Positions 17,160 through 24,800 of a DNA stretch of 64,000 bases are shown one piece after another; position 1 is the first letter of the stretch, and every line of letters begins with the position of its first letter. The notes below the pieces were generated by a model. It was not told the origin of the DNA and ran no database searches. It saw nothing but the letters and a program-made list of their open reading frames with translations. The stretch lies in the NCBI GenBank assembly GCA_948616425.1, contig CAPGBJ010000047.1:1-64000 (forward strand), given 5' to 3'. The position numbers were made by a program, and so were the translations under genes. Source of the DNA: an uncultured Oscillospiraceae bacterium (lineage in GTDB: Bacteria > Bacillota > Clostridia > Oscillospirales > Oscillospiraceae).

Positions 17160-17726
17160 TTATCCGTCCTGTTTCAGGCCTTCCTGCCAGTTAAACCTAT
17201 CATTGCAGAAAGGAATAAACATAAATTTACTCTCCCCCAACTCAATGATATCGCCGCTGTTGATCTGTGTCGGAATAAAAACTGGCTCATCATTGATATA
17301 CACGTTGTTTGTGCTTTCAGCGGGAATCAGATAAAAATTGTTATGCTTGCCGTCGTAGGAGAGTCGGGCGTGATTTTCCCGGGAGATCGCCGGGTCCCCT
17401 TTGATACAGATATCCGCGGTTTCACTGCGCCCAATGGAGTTGTTCTTCGCGGCAATTCGGTAGTCCACCCCCTTTTCTGGCCCCTCAATGCAGACAAGCC
17501 AGCCGACGACGGGTTCTTTGGAAAAATTCTTTTGAAATACAGCCACTGTCTTTCCGGTATCCCGTCCCGAGGTCGGAGCACTGCTTAAAACCCCTACAGT
17601 CTTACCCAGGCCGGGGTCCGGCGGCGCACTAAACTCCACACGGTTCATGTTTCCGCCGCAGTAGGGGCAGGTGGGGTACTGGTCCGAGTCGTATAGGTGT
17701 CCACTCGCGCATTCTGTCAATGCCAT
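17160..17726 (-). CDS. FHA-domain adaptor with N-terminal zinc-ribbon-like motif
   Basis: 188 residues. Residues 1-30 carry Cys6, His10, Cys20 and Cys23 (C-A-S-G-H and C-P-Y-C), a likely zinc-binding knuckle. Residues 75-175 form an FHA domain with G-R-S at 99-101 and S-R-x-x-H at 115-119, the phosphothreonine-binding signature. Between them lie two copies of G-K-T-V (Thr43 and Thr60), possible phosphoacceptors that could bind the protein's own FHA domain in the manner of GarA/OdhI. It sits 12 bp after the kinase gene and one base before a PP2C gene. Confidence 0.85.
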   Translation of the reverse strand: MALTECASGHLYDSDQYPTCPYCGGNMNRVEFSAPPDPGLGKTVGVLSSAPTSGRDTGKTVAVFQKNFSKEPVVGWLVCIEGPEKGVDYRIAAKNNSIGRSETADICIKGDPAISRENHARLSYDGKHNNFYLIPAESTNNVYINDEPVFIPTQINSGDIIELGESKFMFIPFCNDRFNWQEGLKQDG

Positions 17727-17738
17727 TTTCTTCTCCTC

Positions 17739-20426
17739 CTAATTCTCAATCTTGATTCCCTCTATATTGTAGTCCCGGTAATAAACTCCGTAACCGTTGT
17801 CGTCCTCTTCGTGGTGAAGATAATTGAGGCGATACGTACCGTCACTGTTATACAAAATACTGGGACTGTGGGAGTTTTTGGAAATTCTCTCTATGTCAAA
17901 GGTGCTGTTTTCATATCCCTTTACCGCATACAAATTAGGGGTATAGTCCGTTCCGTCAACGGATGTATAGGCATAAAAATAGATGAAATGATTGTCTTTG
18001 TTGATATTAAATCCAAACCCATCTTCCCTGGTGGGCTCATTCAGCTCTGCGCTGATCTTCCAAACTGGGTCAGTATCCCGATAGCCGACCTCCCGATCCA
18101 ATCTGCGAATATAGTAATTCTGGAAATTAACTTGATTATAGGTGCTGTAATATAAATAATTGTCCACTACGATAAGATTACAAACGGAATACTCCGTATT
18201 GTTAAGCCGAACAAGAGATGATGGACCTGGTTCCAGAGTATCCAGCCGCATGGAGTAGATTTTGGAAACGCCCTCCTCATCCTTGCATGTATAATAGAGC
18301 CACCCATCGTCAGATAGGGTAAAGCATTTTTCATCTTTGACGGTGAAGCAGGTTTCGTACTCGCCACTGGTTCTCGACATGCGGTATACGGTGGCAGTCC
18401 CATCGCTGTTCTGGCAGCAGACAACACAGAAATCCCTGGTCATTAACAGGCTGAGCACGCTGCCGCTCAAAAAACTGTCTATCTCAAGCTCATACAGCTT
18501 GCCATCTGTCGGGTTATAAAAAAGGATATATCCATCAACCACGAAATACAGCAGCCCGTCTACAAAAGTCAAATTGGAAAGGGCGTAATTATCCTCGAAA
18601 AGGTATTTCTGTTCGGCGTAATCCCAAATAGAACATTCCCCTTCCCCAATAAGATAGTTGCCAATACGAATGCCGCCATTTAATATATTTGCGGCACTGT
18701 TGCCCACCACAGACCAGTCTCCGGACAGCGTAACAGCCGGCTCCGGGGGAGTGGTTGGCTCCGGCTCTGTAGATTTGTCCGACACCGGCTCTGACGTACT
18801 TCCTTGCGAAGAGTGCGTTGTCTGGCTCGACGTACCCGCGCTATTATCTGTGATGTTACTCCTGTCCGTTCCGTCTGGCTTGAACGCGAAAAACCCAATC
18901 AAAACGGCAGCGATCAATCCTACTGGCACGATAAACAGTTTCTTGTTTATGGCTGATTTCTTGGGCGCACCCCCAGTTATGGTTTCATGGGCAGTCCCGT
19001 TCCCTGTGATTCCCACAGTTCTCCCCACGGTATCCATGGTTGTCTCCCCGGCAATGTTCGGGGATTCCGCCGTGTTCTCGACTGCCTCCTCAGCCGCCTG
19101 CCGCGCAGCTTCTGCGGCCGCCTGCCGAGCAGCTTCTGCAGCTGCCTGTTCCGCGGCCCTTCTCTCTGCCTCTTCCGCCTCCCGTGCGGCCCTCTCCGCC
19201 TCTCGCGCGGCCTTTTCCGCCTCTCGCTCCGCCGCCTTAGCGGCCAGCTTTTCAGCGGTCTCCGCTCTCTTGGCGGCCATGATTTCGGACATCTTTTCCG
19301 CCGTTCCGGCCATCACTCCGGCCGTCGCCGCCGTTTTTTCCGCCATCTTCCCGGCCATCCGGCCAGCCAGCCGTCCGGCCAATTTTCCAGCCGTCTTCAC
19401 CGTATTGGCCAAGTCCTGGAGGTCCGTGTCCTGTTCGCCCCCCGGCCGGGGCGCTCCCATGGACTCTGTACGAGACATGCCATCCTGGACCGGAGCATCA
19501 AAGAAGGTCTGGACCACAGCGGGCTGGCTTCCAACTGCCACAGCCTGCCGCGAACCCAACAGCGCGCCCTTAAAGTCCGACATATTCTGGAAACGATCAG
19601 CCGGCTGTACACTGAGGGCCTTCAGTATCGCGTCCTCCGCCACGCCGCTGAGCTGCACGCCCAGAGAACTGGGCGGCACAAGATCGTCTTCATCCAGCCG
19701 TTCCACCGAGTCCGGAGGGCGCTTTCCGGTCAGCGCAAAGTAGAAAGTTGCACCCAGGGCATAAATATCGGTGTAAGGCCCCTGTTTGCCCCGGCGGGTG
19801 TACTGCTCTTTGGGTGCAAAGCCGTGCTTCAAAATGATATCCAGGCTCCGGCTCTGGTCGCCCAGGCTGTAGCGCGCCGCGCCAAAATCTAAAAGTTTTA
19901 CAACGCCCTCTTTTGTGATGTAGATGTTGTCTGGCGTCACATCTCGGTGGACAATCCCCTTGCTATGTACTGCGCTAAGAGCGTCCATAACTGGAATCAG
20001 GATATTTGCCGCTTCCTCATAGGGGATTTTCCCGCCATGCTGCTCCAAATATTTGTCAAAGCTGGTCCCCTCGATAAAGTCCATCACAAAATAAGCCGTT
20101 CCGTTTTCCTCGAAATAGCTATGTATCCGGACAATATTTTCATTTCCGATAAATTTCGCCAGGGTTTCCGCTTCCTGAAGAAAGCAGCTCTTTCCATAGG
20201 CATAGTTTTCACCCTTTTCGCCGGAGAAGGGCATAACGGTGGTCTGATTGGTACGTGTCGCCATAGCGTCTGGAAAAAATTCCTTTACCGCCACCCGTTC
20301 ACTGGTTTTATAATCCTTCGCCTCGTAGGTTATCCCAAACCCACCCTGGCCAAGAACCTTTTCCACAATGTATTGTCCAGCTAAAACAGTACCTTCTGGT
20401 AACGCAAGAGGATATTTCTCATTCAT
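17739..20426 (-). CDS. Transmembrane Ser/Thr protein kinase with extracellular sensor domain
   Basis: 895 residues. Kinase domain (about 10-285): glycine loop G-Q-G-G-F-G, Lys48 in V-A-V-K-E-F-F, catalytic loop H-R-D-V-T-P-D-N (Asp162, Asn167), D-F-G at 180-182 and an A-P-K-E-Q-Y activation segment. Residues 345-455 are an Ala/Glu/Arg-rich region, probably a long coiled coil. A transmembrane helix (about 496-515) leads to a Thr/Ser/Pro linker and about 330 external residues resembling DUF5050/beta-propeller sensors; no PASTA repeats. The catalytic-loop Lys of classical kinases (H-R-D-x-K) is Thr here, as in other bacterial kinases of this sort. TGGAGG precedes the ATG. First gene of the operon, behind the invertible promoter. 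Confidence 0.88.
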   Translation of the reverse strand: MNEKYPLALPEGTVLAGQYIVEKVLGQGGFGITYEAKDYKTSERVAVKEFFPDAMATRTNQTTVMPFSGEKGENYAYGKSCFLQEAETLAKFIGNENIVRIHSYFEENGTAYFVMDFIEGTSFDKYLEQHGGKIPYEEAANILIPVMDALSAVHSKGIVHRDVTPDNIYITKEGVVKLLDFGAARYSLGDQSRSLDIILKHGFAPKEQYTRRGKQGPYTDIYALGATFYFALTGKRPPDSVERLDEDDLVPPSSLGVQLSGVAEDAILKALSVQPADRFQNMSDFKGALLGSRQAVAVGSQPAVVQTFFDAPVQDGMSRTESMGAPRPGGEQDTDLQDLANTVKTAGKLAGRLAGRMAGKMAEKTAATAGVMAGTAEKMSEIMAAKRAETAEKLAAKAAEREAEKAAREAERAAREAEEAERRAAEQAAAEAARQAAAEAARQAAEEAVENTAESPNIAGETTMDTVGRTVGITGNGTAHETITGGAPKKSAINKKLFIVPVGLIAAVLIGFFAFKPDGTDRSNITDNSAGTSSQTTHSSQGSTSEPVSDKSTEPEPTTPPEPAVTLSGDWSVVGNSAANILNGGIRIGNYLIGEGECSIWDYAEQKYLFEDNYALSNLTFVDGLLYFVVDGYILFYNPTDGKLYELEIDSFLSGSVLSLLMTRDFCVVCCQNSDGTATVYRMSRTSGEYETCFTVKDEKCFTLSDDGWLYYTCKDEEGVSKIYSMRLDTLEPGPSSLVRLNNTEYSVCNLIVVDNYLYYSTYNQVNFQNYYIRRLDREVGYRDTDPVWKISAELNEPTREDGFGFNINKDNHFIYFYAYTSVDGTDYTPNLYAVKGYENSTFDIERISKNSHSPSILYNSDGTYRLNYLHHEEDDNGYGVYYRDYNIEGIKIEN

Positions 20427-20484
20427 ACAACACAGGCCTCCAAAACGTTATTCATAGACGGCGCAACACCTGGGGTGGATATCG

Positions 20485-20643
20485 AAGTACAGATTAATAT
20501 CCATATAACGCGCTGGAAAAAGTATGGTTAACATCTGCGGATCAGCTTTTTCACAATGTGTCAGCTCTTTCGACAAAGCCGTTCCTATTGTACCAGAATG
20601 CTGAAAAGAAGGCAATACCAAATGTGGATATTAATCTGTACTT
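20485..20643. repeat. Predicted invertible segment bounded by 19-bp inverted repeats
   Basis: AAGTACAGATTAATATCCA at 20485-20503 recurs as an exact reverse complement at 20625-20643, enclosing 121 bp. Each copy centres on ATTAAT with imperfect outer dyad symmetry, the form expected of a serine-recombinase crossover site. The enclosed DNA holds no gene but carries a good promoter toward the kinase operon. The right repeat ends three bases from the stop codon of a serine recombinase gene, so inversion would leave that gene intact. Inversion itself is inferred, not observed. Confidence 0.7.
20587..20615 (-). promoter_or_regulatory. Promoter of the kinase operon inside the invertible segment
   Basis: On the minus strand: TTGCCT (20610-20615), a 17-bp spacer and TACAAT (20587-20592) with TGG directly before it, an extended -10. 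It faces the kinase start at 20426, leaving a 5' leader of about 150 bases that includes the left repeat. In the opposite orientation it would point into the 3' end of the recombinase gene on the antisense strand. Confidence 0.7.
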
Positions 20644-20646
20644 TTT

Positions 20647-21249
20647 TCAGCAGATTTTAGACTCTGTCGCCCACTTCATAAATGTTCGGTGTGTAATGCC
20701 CAACTGTTTTGCCGCGCCTCTGGCGGATAGATGACCAGTTTTCCACTTCGCGCAGACATCATGAAAATTCGCGGGTTTTTCCATTGGCCTGCGTCCAAAC
20801 TTTACCCCCTGGGCTTTGGCTGCCGCAATTCCTTCCGCCTGACGCTGACGAATGAATTCGCGCTCTGTCTGCGCCACATAGGAGAGCAGCTGCAAGACGA
20901 TATCAGCAATCAGCGTCCCGGTCAAGTCACGTCCTTTCCGCGTGTCCAGCAGGGGCATATCCAACACAACTATGGCAATCTGTCTGTCCCTTGTCAGAAA
21001 ACGCCATTGCTCCAAAATCTCATCATAGTTCCGCCCCAGCCGGTCAATGCTCTTAGTCACAAGCGTGTCGCCCGGCTTTAATTTTTTGATGAGCCGCTTA
21101 TATTCAGGCCGCTCAAAGTCCTTCCCTGACCGCTTGTCGATAAAAACATGACTATCAGGCACTCCAAATTCCCGCATGGCCACACATTGACGCGCCTCAT
21201 TCTGGTCCTTGCTTGAAACACGAACATATCCATAGATTTTCTCGCTCAT
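20647..21249 (-). CDS. Serine recombinase (resolvase/invertase family), candidate promoter invertase
   Basis: A 200-residue small serine recombinase of the Hin/Gin/Tn3-resolvase class. The N-terminal catalytic domain has nucleophile Ser12 in Y-G-Y-V-R-V-S-S, the G-D-T-L-V-T-K-S-I-D-R-L-G-R-N block, and the long E helix ending V-A-Q-T-E-R-E-F-I-R-Q-R-Q. The C-terminal helix-turn-helix (about 150-195) reads S-A-R-G-A-A-K-Q-L-G-I-T-H-R-T-F. TGGAGG precedes the ATG. Its end abuts the right 19-bp repeat, and it is co-oriented with the kinase operon. Most likely it inverts that segment; a role as a transposon resolvase is less likely because no transposase or element ends are nearby. Confidence 0.85.
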   Translation of the reverse strand: MSEKIYGYVRVSSKDQNEARQCVAMREFGVPDSHVFIDKRSGKDFERPEYKRLIKKLKPGDTLVTKSIDRLGRNYDEILEQWRFLTRDRQIAIVVLDMPLLDTRKGRDLTGTLIADIVLQLLSYVAQTEREFIRQRQAEGIAAAKAQGVKFGRRPMEKPANFHDVCAKWKTGHLSARGAAKQLGITHRTFMKWATESKIC

Positions 21250-21288
21250 AAGTTTCCTCCAGTCATTTTGATGTCATACTTCTAAAAA

Positions 21289-21318
21289 TATGTACTACCA
21301 GCCGATATAAAATATCAA
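21289..21318 (-). promoter_or_regulatory. Possible promoter of the recombinase gene
   Basis: Minus strand: TTGATA (21313-21318), an 18-bp spacer and TACATA (21289-21294), 40 bp before the recombinase ATG. The match is moderate. Confidence 0.35.
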
Positions 21319-21320
21319 AG

Positions 21321-21352
21321 AAACGCCCCGCCATCTGACTGGCGGGGCGTTT
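21321..21352 (-). terminator. Terminator between ychF and the recombinase gene
   Basis: A perfect 13-bp stem, AAACGCCCCGCCA with its complement, and a 6-base loop. On the minus strand it is followed by CTTTGATATTTTAT. It most likely ends the ychF transcript, which stops 140 bp upstream; nothing else was recognised in the 21353-21492 interval. Confidence 0.75.
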
Positions 21353-21492
21353 GACACCAGTCCGTTCCATAAGAATGGGCTGGGAATCTTACATTTCTTT
21401 CAGTATGCTTTGCCGCTTTGCAAAATGACCCCGCCAAGACTGTCAGATTTTACAAACCTGTTCAAGTCGGGCAGGGTCATCGATATTTTGCC

Positions 21493-22581
21493 TTATACGT
21501 TGAACCGGAACAGGATAATATCTCCATCCTGAACCACGTACTCCTTGCCCTCGGAACGTATCAGTCCCTTCTCACGGGCTGTAGCCATACTGCCGCAGGC
21601 CATCAGATCGTCATAGGAGATAACCTCTGCCCGAATAAAGCCCCGCTCAAAATCTGAATGGATCTTGCCCGCAGCCTGGGGCGCCTTGGTGCCGCGGGTG
21701 ATGGTCCAGGCCCGGCACTCATCTTCGCCAGAGGTGAGGTAGGATATGAGGCCCAGCAGAGTGTAGCTGGCTTTCACCAGTCTATCCAGTCCGCTTTCCG
21801 CCACGCCCAGATCGTCCAAAAACAGCTGTTTCTCCTCCCCATCCAGCTGGGCAATCTCCGCCTCCAGCTTGGCGCACACGGGAATGACCTGGGCCCCCTG
21901 TTCGCCGGCCCGCTCCTCCACCTGCTGGTAGTAGCCCACAGACTGAGGGTCGGCGAAGCCTTCCTCATCCAGGTTGGCAGCGTAAATCACTGGTTTGAGC
22001 GAGAGAAGCTCACAGTCTGGGTACTCCGCAGCAATATCTACCTCAGGGTAACTCCGAGCGGATTTTCCGTCGTTGAGCCAGGCGCGCAGCCCCTCGAAGT
22101 CGGCGGCCTCCTGAAGAAATTTTTTGTCGCCCTTAGCCGCCTTTTTGGCCTTGTCAATCCGCCGTTCCACCATCTCCAGGTCAGCCATAACCAGTTCCAG
22201 GTCGATGGTGTCTATATCTCGGATGGGATCGGTGGCCCCCTCCACATGGATGACATTGTCATCATCAAAGCAGCGCACCACATGGACAATGGCATCGGTG
22301 GCCCGGATATTCCCTAAAAACTTGTTGCCCAGCCCCTCGCCTCGGCTGGCTCCCTTTACCAGACCGGCAATGTCCACAAACTCAATCACCGCCGGCGTGG
22401 TCTTCTTAGGCCGGTACATCTCCGAAAGTTGATCCAGCCGCGCGTCGGGTACCGCCACCATGCCCACATTGGGGTCAATGGTGCAGAAGGGGTAGTTGGC
22501 ACTCTCTGCACCGGCGTTGGTAATCGCGTTGAACAGGGTCGACTTCCCCACATTGGGCAGACCCACAATTCCTAATTTCAT
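21493..22581 (-). CDS. ychF: Redox-regulated ATPase YchF (OLA1 family)
   Basis: 362 residues, full length for the family. A ribosome-associated P-loop NTPase that prefers ATP to GTP. Motifs: G-L-P-N-V-G-K-S at residues 7-14, D-P-N-V-G-M-V, D-I-A-G-L-V-K-G-A-S-R-G-E-G-L-G-N and N-L-D-E in the altered specificity loop, then a C-terminal TGS domain. A ribosome site (GAGGAAC) precedes the ATG. A conserved housekeeping gene; the integrative element begins directly upstream of its start, so its original 5' context may have been replaced. Confidence 0.95.
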   Translation of the reverse strand: MKLGIVGLPNVGKSTLFNAITNAGAESANYPFCTIDPNVGMVAVPDARLDQLSEMYRPKKTTPAVIEFVDIAGLVKGASRGEGLGNKFLGNIRATDAIVHVVRCFDDDNVIHVEGATDPIRDIDTIDLELVMADLEMVERRIDKAKKAAKGDKKFLQEAADFEGLRAWLNDGKSARSYPEVDIAAEYPDCELLSLKPVIYAANLDEEGFADPQSVGYYQQVEERAGEQGAQVIPVCAKLEAEIAQLDGEEKQLFLDDLGVAESGLDRLVKASYTLLGLISYLTSGEDECRAWTITRGTKAPQAAGKIHSDFERGFIRAEVISYDDLMACGSMATAREKGLIRSEGKEYVVQDGDIILFRFNV

Positions 22582-22634
22582 AGTTCCTCACATCTCCTTA
22601 GTTTTCAAGGGTTTGCGGCTTTTGGGAGATGGCG

Positions 22635-22657
22635 TTTACACCATTTTTACACCATTT
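22635..22657. repeat. Short tandem repeat next to the integrase 3' end
   Basis: TTTACACCATTT occurs twice with an 11-bp period directly at the integrase stop codon. Tyrosine integrases often bind short direct repeats near an element end, so this may mark the left attachment region, between here and the ychF start at 22581. No second copy was found elsewhere in the window by eye. Confidence 0.3.
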
Positions 22658-23897
22658 ATGCCGCACTGTCCGATTTTTCGGTGTCACCGCCTCCTGGGAT
22701 CTGATCAGATAGATTGTTAGCACGCTGCCCCTGCTCAAATTGCCGTACTCCCTCTACCAGAGATTCATCAGTCACATGAACATACCGATCCATGGTCGTC
22801 TTAATGCTGGCATGGCCCAAGAGCTTTTGGAGCGTTTTGGGCGGCATCCCGTTCTCAATGGCTCGGGTGGCGTAGGTGTGTCGTAAGGCGTGCATGCAGA
22901 ATCGCTCGATCCCGTTCTCATCACAGATCTTATAGAGGTGGGTATCATAACTGCTGTTTTTGGTGGGCTCGCCAGTTCGGAAGTTGAGGAAGACCAAATC
23001 ACCCAGGACAAATTCCATCTCCTTGCCGGTTCGGCGGTCAATGTAGGTCAAGGTTTCAGATAACAGCGGAGACTGTTTGCGAAAATTGCGGGTGGCATGG
23101 ACAGCCTTCAGAATATCATAGGCCCGGTCAGTCAGCGGGATGGTCCGATAGCTGGACACCGTTTTGGGAGGCCCAGCCCGCCAATGCCCCTGCTTGTGCC
23201 GATATTCCAACGTCTTGTTGACGGTGAGCGTCCGCTTCTCCCAGTCAATAGCATCCCAGGTCAAGCCGATCATTTCACCCGTTCGCAACCCGGTATCCAG
23301 AATGAGCGCATACTGATAAAAATTATGGGTGCTCTTGGCTGCCTCCAGAAACTTCTGCTGCTCCTCGACCGTGAGGAAATGGATATCGTCCACCGCTCGG
23401 ACAGGCTTGGCATATCGTACACCGTCCATTGGGTGTGAGTCAATCATGTGGTTCATCTTGGCCGCCTTGAACATGGTCCCCATGGCGATATAGGCTTGGC
23501 GAATGGTGGAGCCGGCGTAATCCTTTTCCATGCGGTTCAAAACGATCTTGCAATGCATAGGCTTTACATCGGCGAGCCGCATATCCCCCATAACAGGCTT
23601 GATGTTATGCTCATAGCGATCCCTGTAATTCCGCTTGGTGTTGGGGGACAATCCTTGAAGAAGCTCTGCCTGCCAAAACTCAAACCACTCATCCACCGTC
23701 ATATCGGGCGAGGTGATCGGCTTTCCATGCTTATCTTGGTAGCGTGCCTCTTCCAGCCAATTCCGTGCCTCGGGAAGCGTGTTAAAGTAGTCCTCCATGC
23801 GCTTTCCGCTCTTGGTCATAAACCTCGCATAATATAGGCCATCCTTTCTTTGGCAGATGCCCTTACCGCATTCTTTGCCTTTTAGATTTTTTCCCAT
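22656..23897 (-). CDS. int: Tyrosine site-specific integrase (Tn916 Int type)
   Basis: 413 residues: an N-terminal arm-binding domain (G-I-C-Q-R-K-D-G-L-Y-Y-A-R-F), a core-binding SAM-like domain (about 65-155) and a catalytic domain with Arg205 (T-G-L-R-T-G-E), His337 and Arg340 (H-A-L-R-H-T-Y), His362 (L-L-G-H) and nucleophile Tyr372 (M-D-R-Y). All active-site residues are present. The ATG at 23897 follows AAAGGAAC; a longer frame to 23969 has no site. It would excise and insert the element together with the small gene just upstream. Confidence 0.92.
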   Translation of the reverse strand: MGKNLKGKECGKGICQRKDGLYYARFMTKSGKRMEDYFNTLPEARNWLEEARYQDKHGKPITSPDMTVDEWFEFWQAELLQGLSPNTKRNYRDRYEHNIKPVMGDMRLADVKPMHCKIVLNRMEKDYAGSTIRQAYIAMGTMFKAAKMNHMIDSHPMDGVRYAKPVRAVDDIHFLTVEEQQKFLEAAKSTHNFYQYALILDTGLRTGEMIGLTWDAIDWEKRTLTVNKTLEYRHKQGHWRAGPPKTVSSYRTIPLTDRAYDILKAVHATRNFRKQSPLLSETLTYIDRRTGKEMEFVLGDLVFLNFRTGEPTKNSSYDTHLYKICDENGIERFCMHALRHTYATRAIENGMPPKTLQKLLGHASIKTTMDRYVHVTDESLVEGVRQFEQGQRANNLSDQIPGGGDTEKSDSAA

Positions 23898-23989
23898 AGT
23901 GGAGTTCCTTTCTGTGTCAAAGGAAAGGACTCCCATGCAACACATACATTGTAGCATGGAAGGCTCCATTTCTCAATACTGAAATTACC

Positions 23990-24193
23990 TTATATGATCA
24001 GGGTTTTGCTGATGAACTCCTCAAACTCCTTGCGTTTTATCAGCTTTTTTGTGCCGACAAAAAGGACAAATGGACAGTTTGGAGCACGAAGCAGTGCGTC
24101 CAAACGGTTAATTCCGATGTTGCTGTACGCTGCCGCTTCTTCTTTTGTCATAGTCAATTTTTCACTAATAGGTATTGTTTCACCCTTTTTCAT
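23990..24193 (-). CDS. xis: Excisionase-like helix-turn-helix protein
   Basis: 67 residues with a MerR/excisionase-like fold: L-T-M-T-K-E-E-A-A-A-Y-S-N-I-G-I-N-R-L-D-A and a following F-V-G-T-K-K-L-I-K-R-K-E-F-E-E-F block, as in Tn916 Xis and similar proteins. AAAGGAAC precedes the ATG at 24193, and it lies 92 bp upstream of the integrase in the same direction. Expected to bind the element ends and steer the integrase to excision. Confidence 0.78.
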   Translation of the reverse strand: MKKGETIPISEKLTMTKEEAAAYSNIGINRLDALLRAPNCPFVLFVGTKKLIKRKEFEEFISKTLII

Positions 24194-24447
24194 CTTATCA
24201 CGTTCCTTTTTAATGATATATAGGCCCGCTCCCGGCTCATTTCCTGCGCTCCTGTTTGGACCGTGTATTTCCAGGCCGCCGCTGTGCGGCGCTTCCGCCG
24301 TGGGTACGCAAAGGCATACTGTCCACGGCTCCTGTATAACTTCCGGGGCGGGGTGTGTAATTTTCAAGGTGCAGGATCGGAACAAGTCCGTTCACAAGAG
24401 TAAAGAGGGACAACAGTCCTTTGTGTTCTGCACCAAGAAAAAATATA

Positions 24448-24503
24448 GGAAACACTATATATTGTGTTTCCCCATTGACAACGCACATATATTGTGCTAT
24501 CCT
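24448..24503 (+). promoter_or_regulatory. Element promoter with two palindromic operators
   Basis: TTGACA (24475-24480), a 17-bp spacer and TATCCT (24498-24503) point rightward into the element operon. The spacer is itself a palindrome, GCACA-TATAT-TGTGC (24483-24497). A second palindrome lies just upstream, GGAAACAC-N8-GTGTTTCC (24448-24471), and both contain CA-(C)TATATATTGTG-like cores. A dimeric repressor bound at either would block the promoter. The XRE protein at 38.8 kb is one candidate. Confidence 0.6.
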
Positions 24504-24647
24504 AATTCTGTAATTGATTTTTGTGCATACCCAATCGGGTGGTAGGTTCATGGTTTCTCCTTACGGAGAGCCTGTTGGCCTATCCCGCAGGAGTTGAGAG
24601 GCTTGCCCTTTCCTCCCGCATGGCACACGCTGTTAAGTTTGTACGCT

Positions 24648-24703
24648 GCCGACTGTATCACTGCGCCCTTCGGGGCCTGATATGGCCGGCTTTTTGTTTT
24701 TTT
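24648..24703 (+). terminator. First intrinsic terminator in the element leader
   Basis: A nested hairpin: GCCG at 24648-24651 pairs with CGGC at 24687-24690, TATCA pairs with TGATA further in, and GCCC/GGGC forms the tip. It is followed by TTTTTGTTTTTTT. It lies about 140 bases after the predicted transcription start and before any gene, so it should attenuate the operon. Confidence 0.65.
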
Positions 24704-24723
24704 CGGGGAGTTTTCTCCAGGTG

Positions 24724-24800
24724 CGAGGAAGGACGTCTGCCATGCGGTTGCCGTGTGGTGCCAATCGTTGATGGATTGGGTCTTTCCTCGCTATTTTTTT
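24724..24800 (+). terminator. Second intrinsic terminator in the element leader
   Basis: CGAGGAAGGAC (24724-24734) pairs with GTCTTTCCTCG (24780-24790) with one wobble pair, followed by CTATTTTTTT. It comes 20 bp after the first terminator's T tract and 50 bp before the first gene. Two terminators in a row in one leader imply attenuation or antitermination. The rest of the 24194-24851 gap holds no convincing gene. Confidence 0.6.

Noticed and set aside
20485..20643. The 19-bp inverted repeat as a transcription terminator or transposon ends
   Set aside because: The arms are 121 bp apart, AT-rich and without a T tract suitable for a terminator. No transposase lies between or beside them. A promoter lies inside and a serine recombinase next to it, so inversion explains more.
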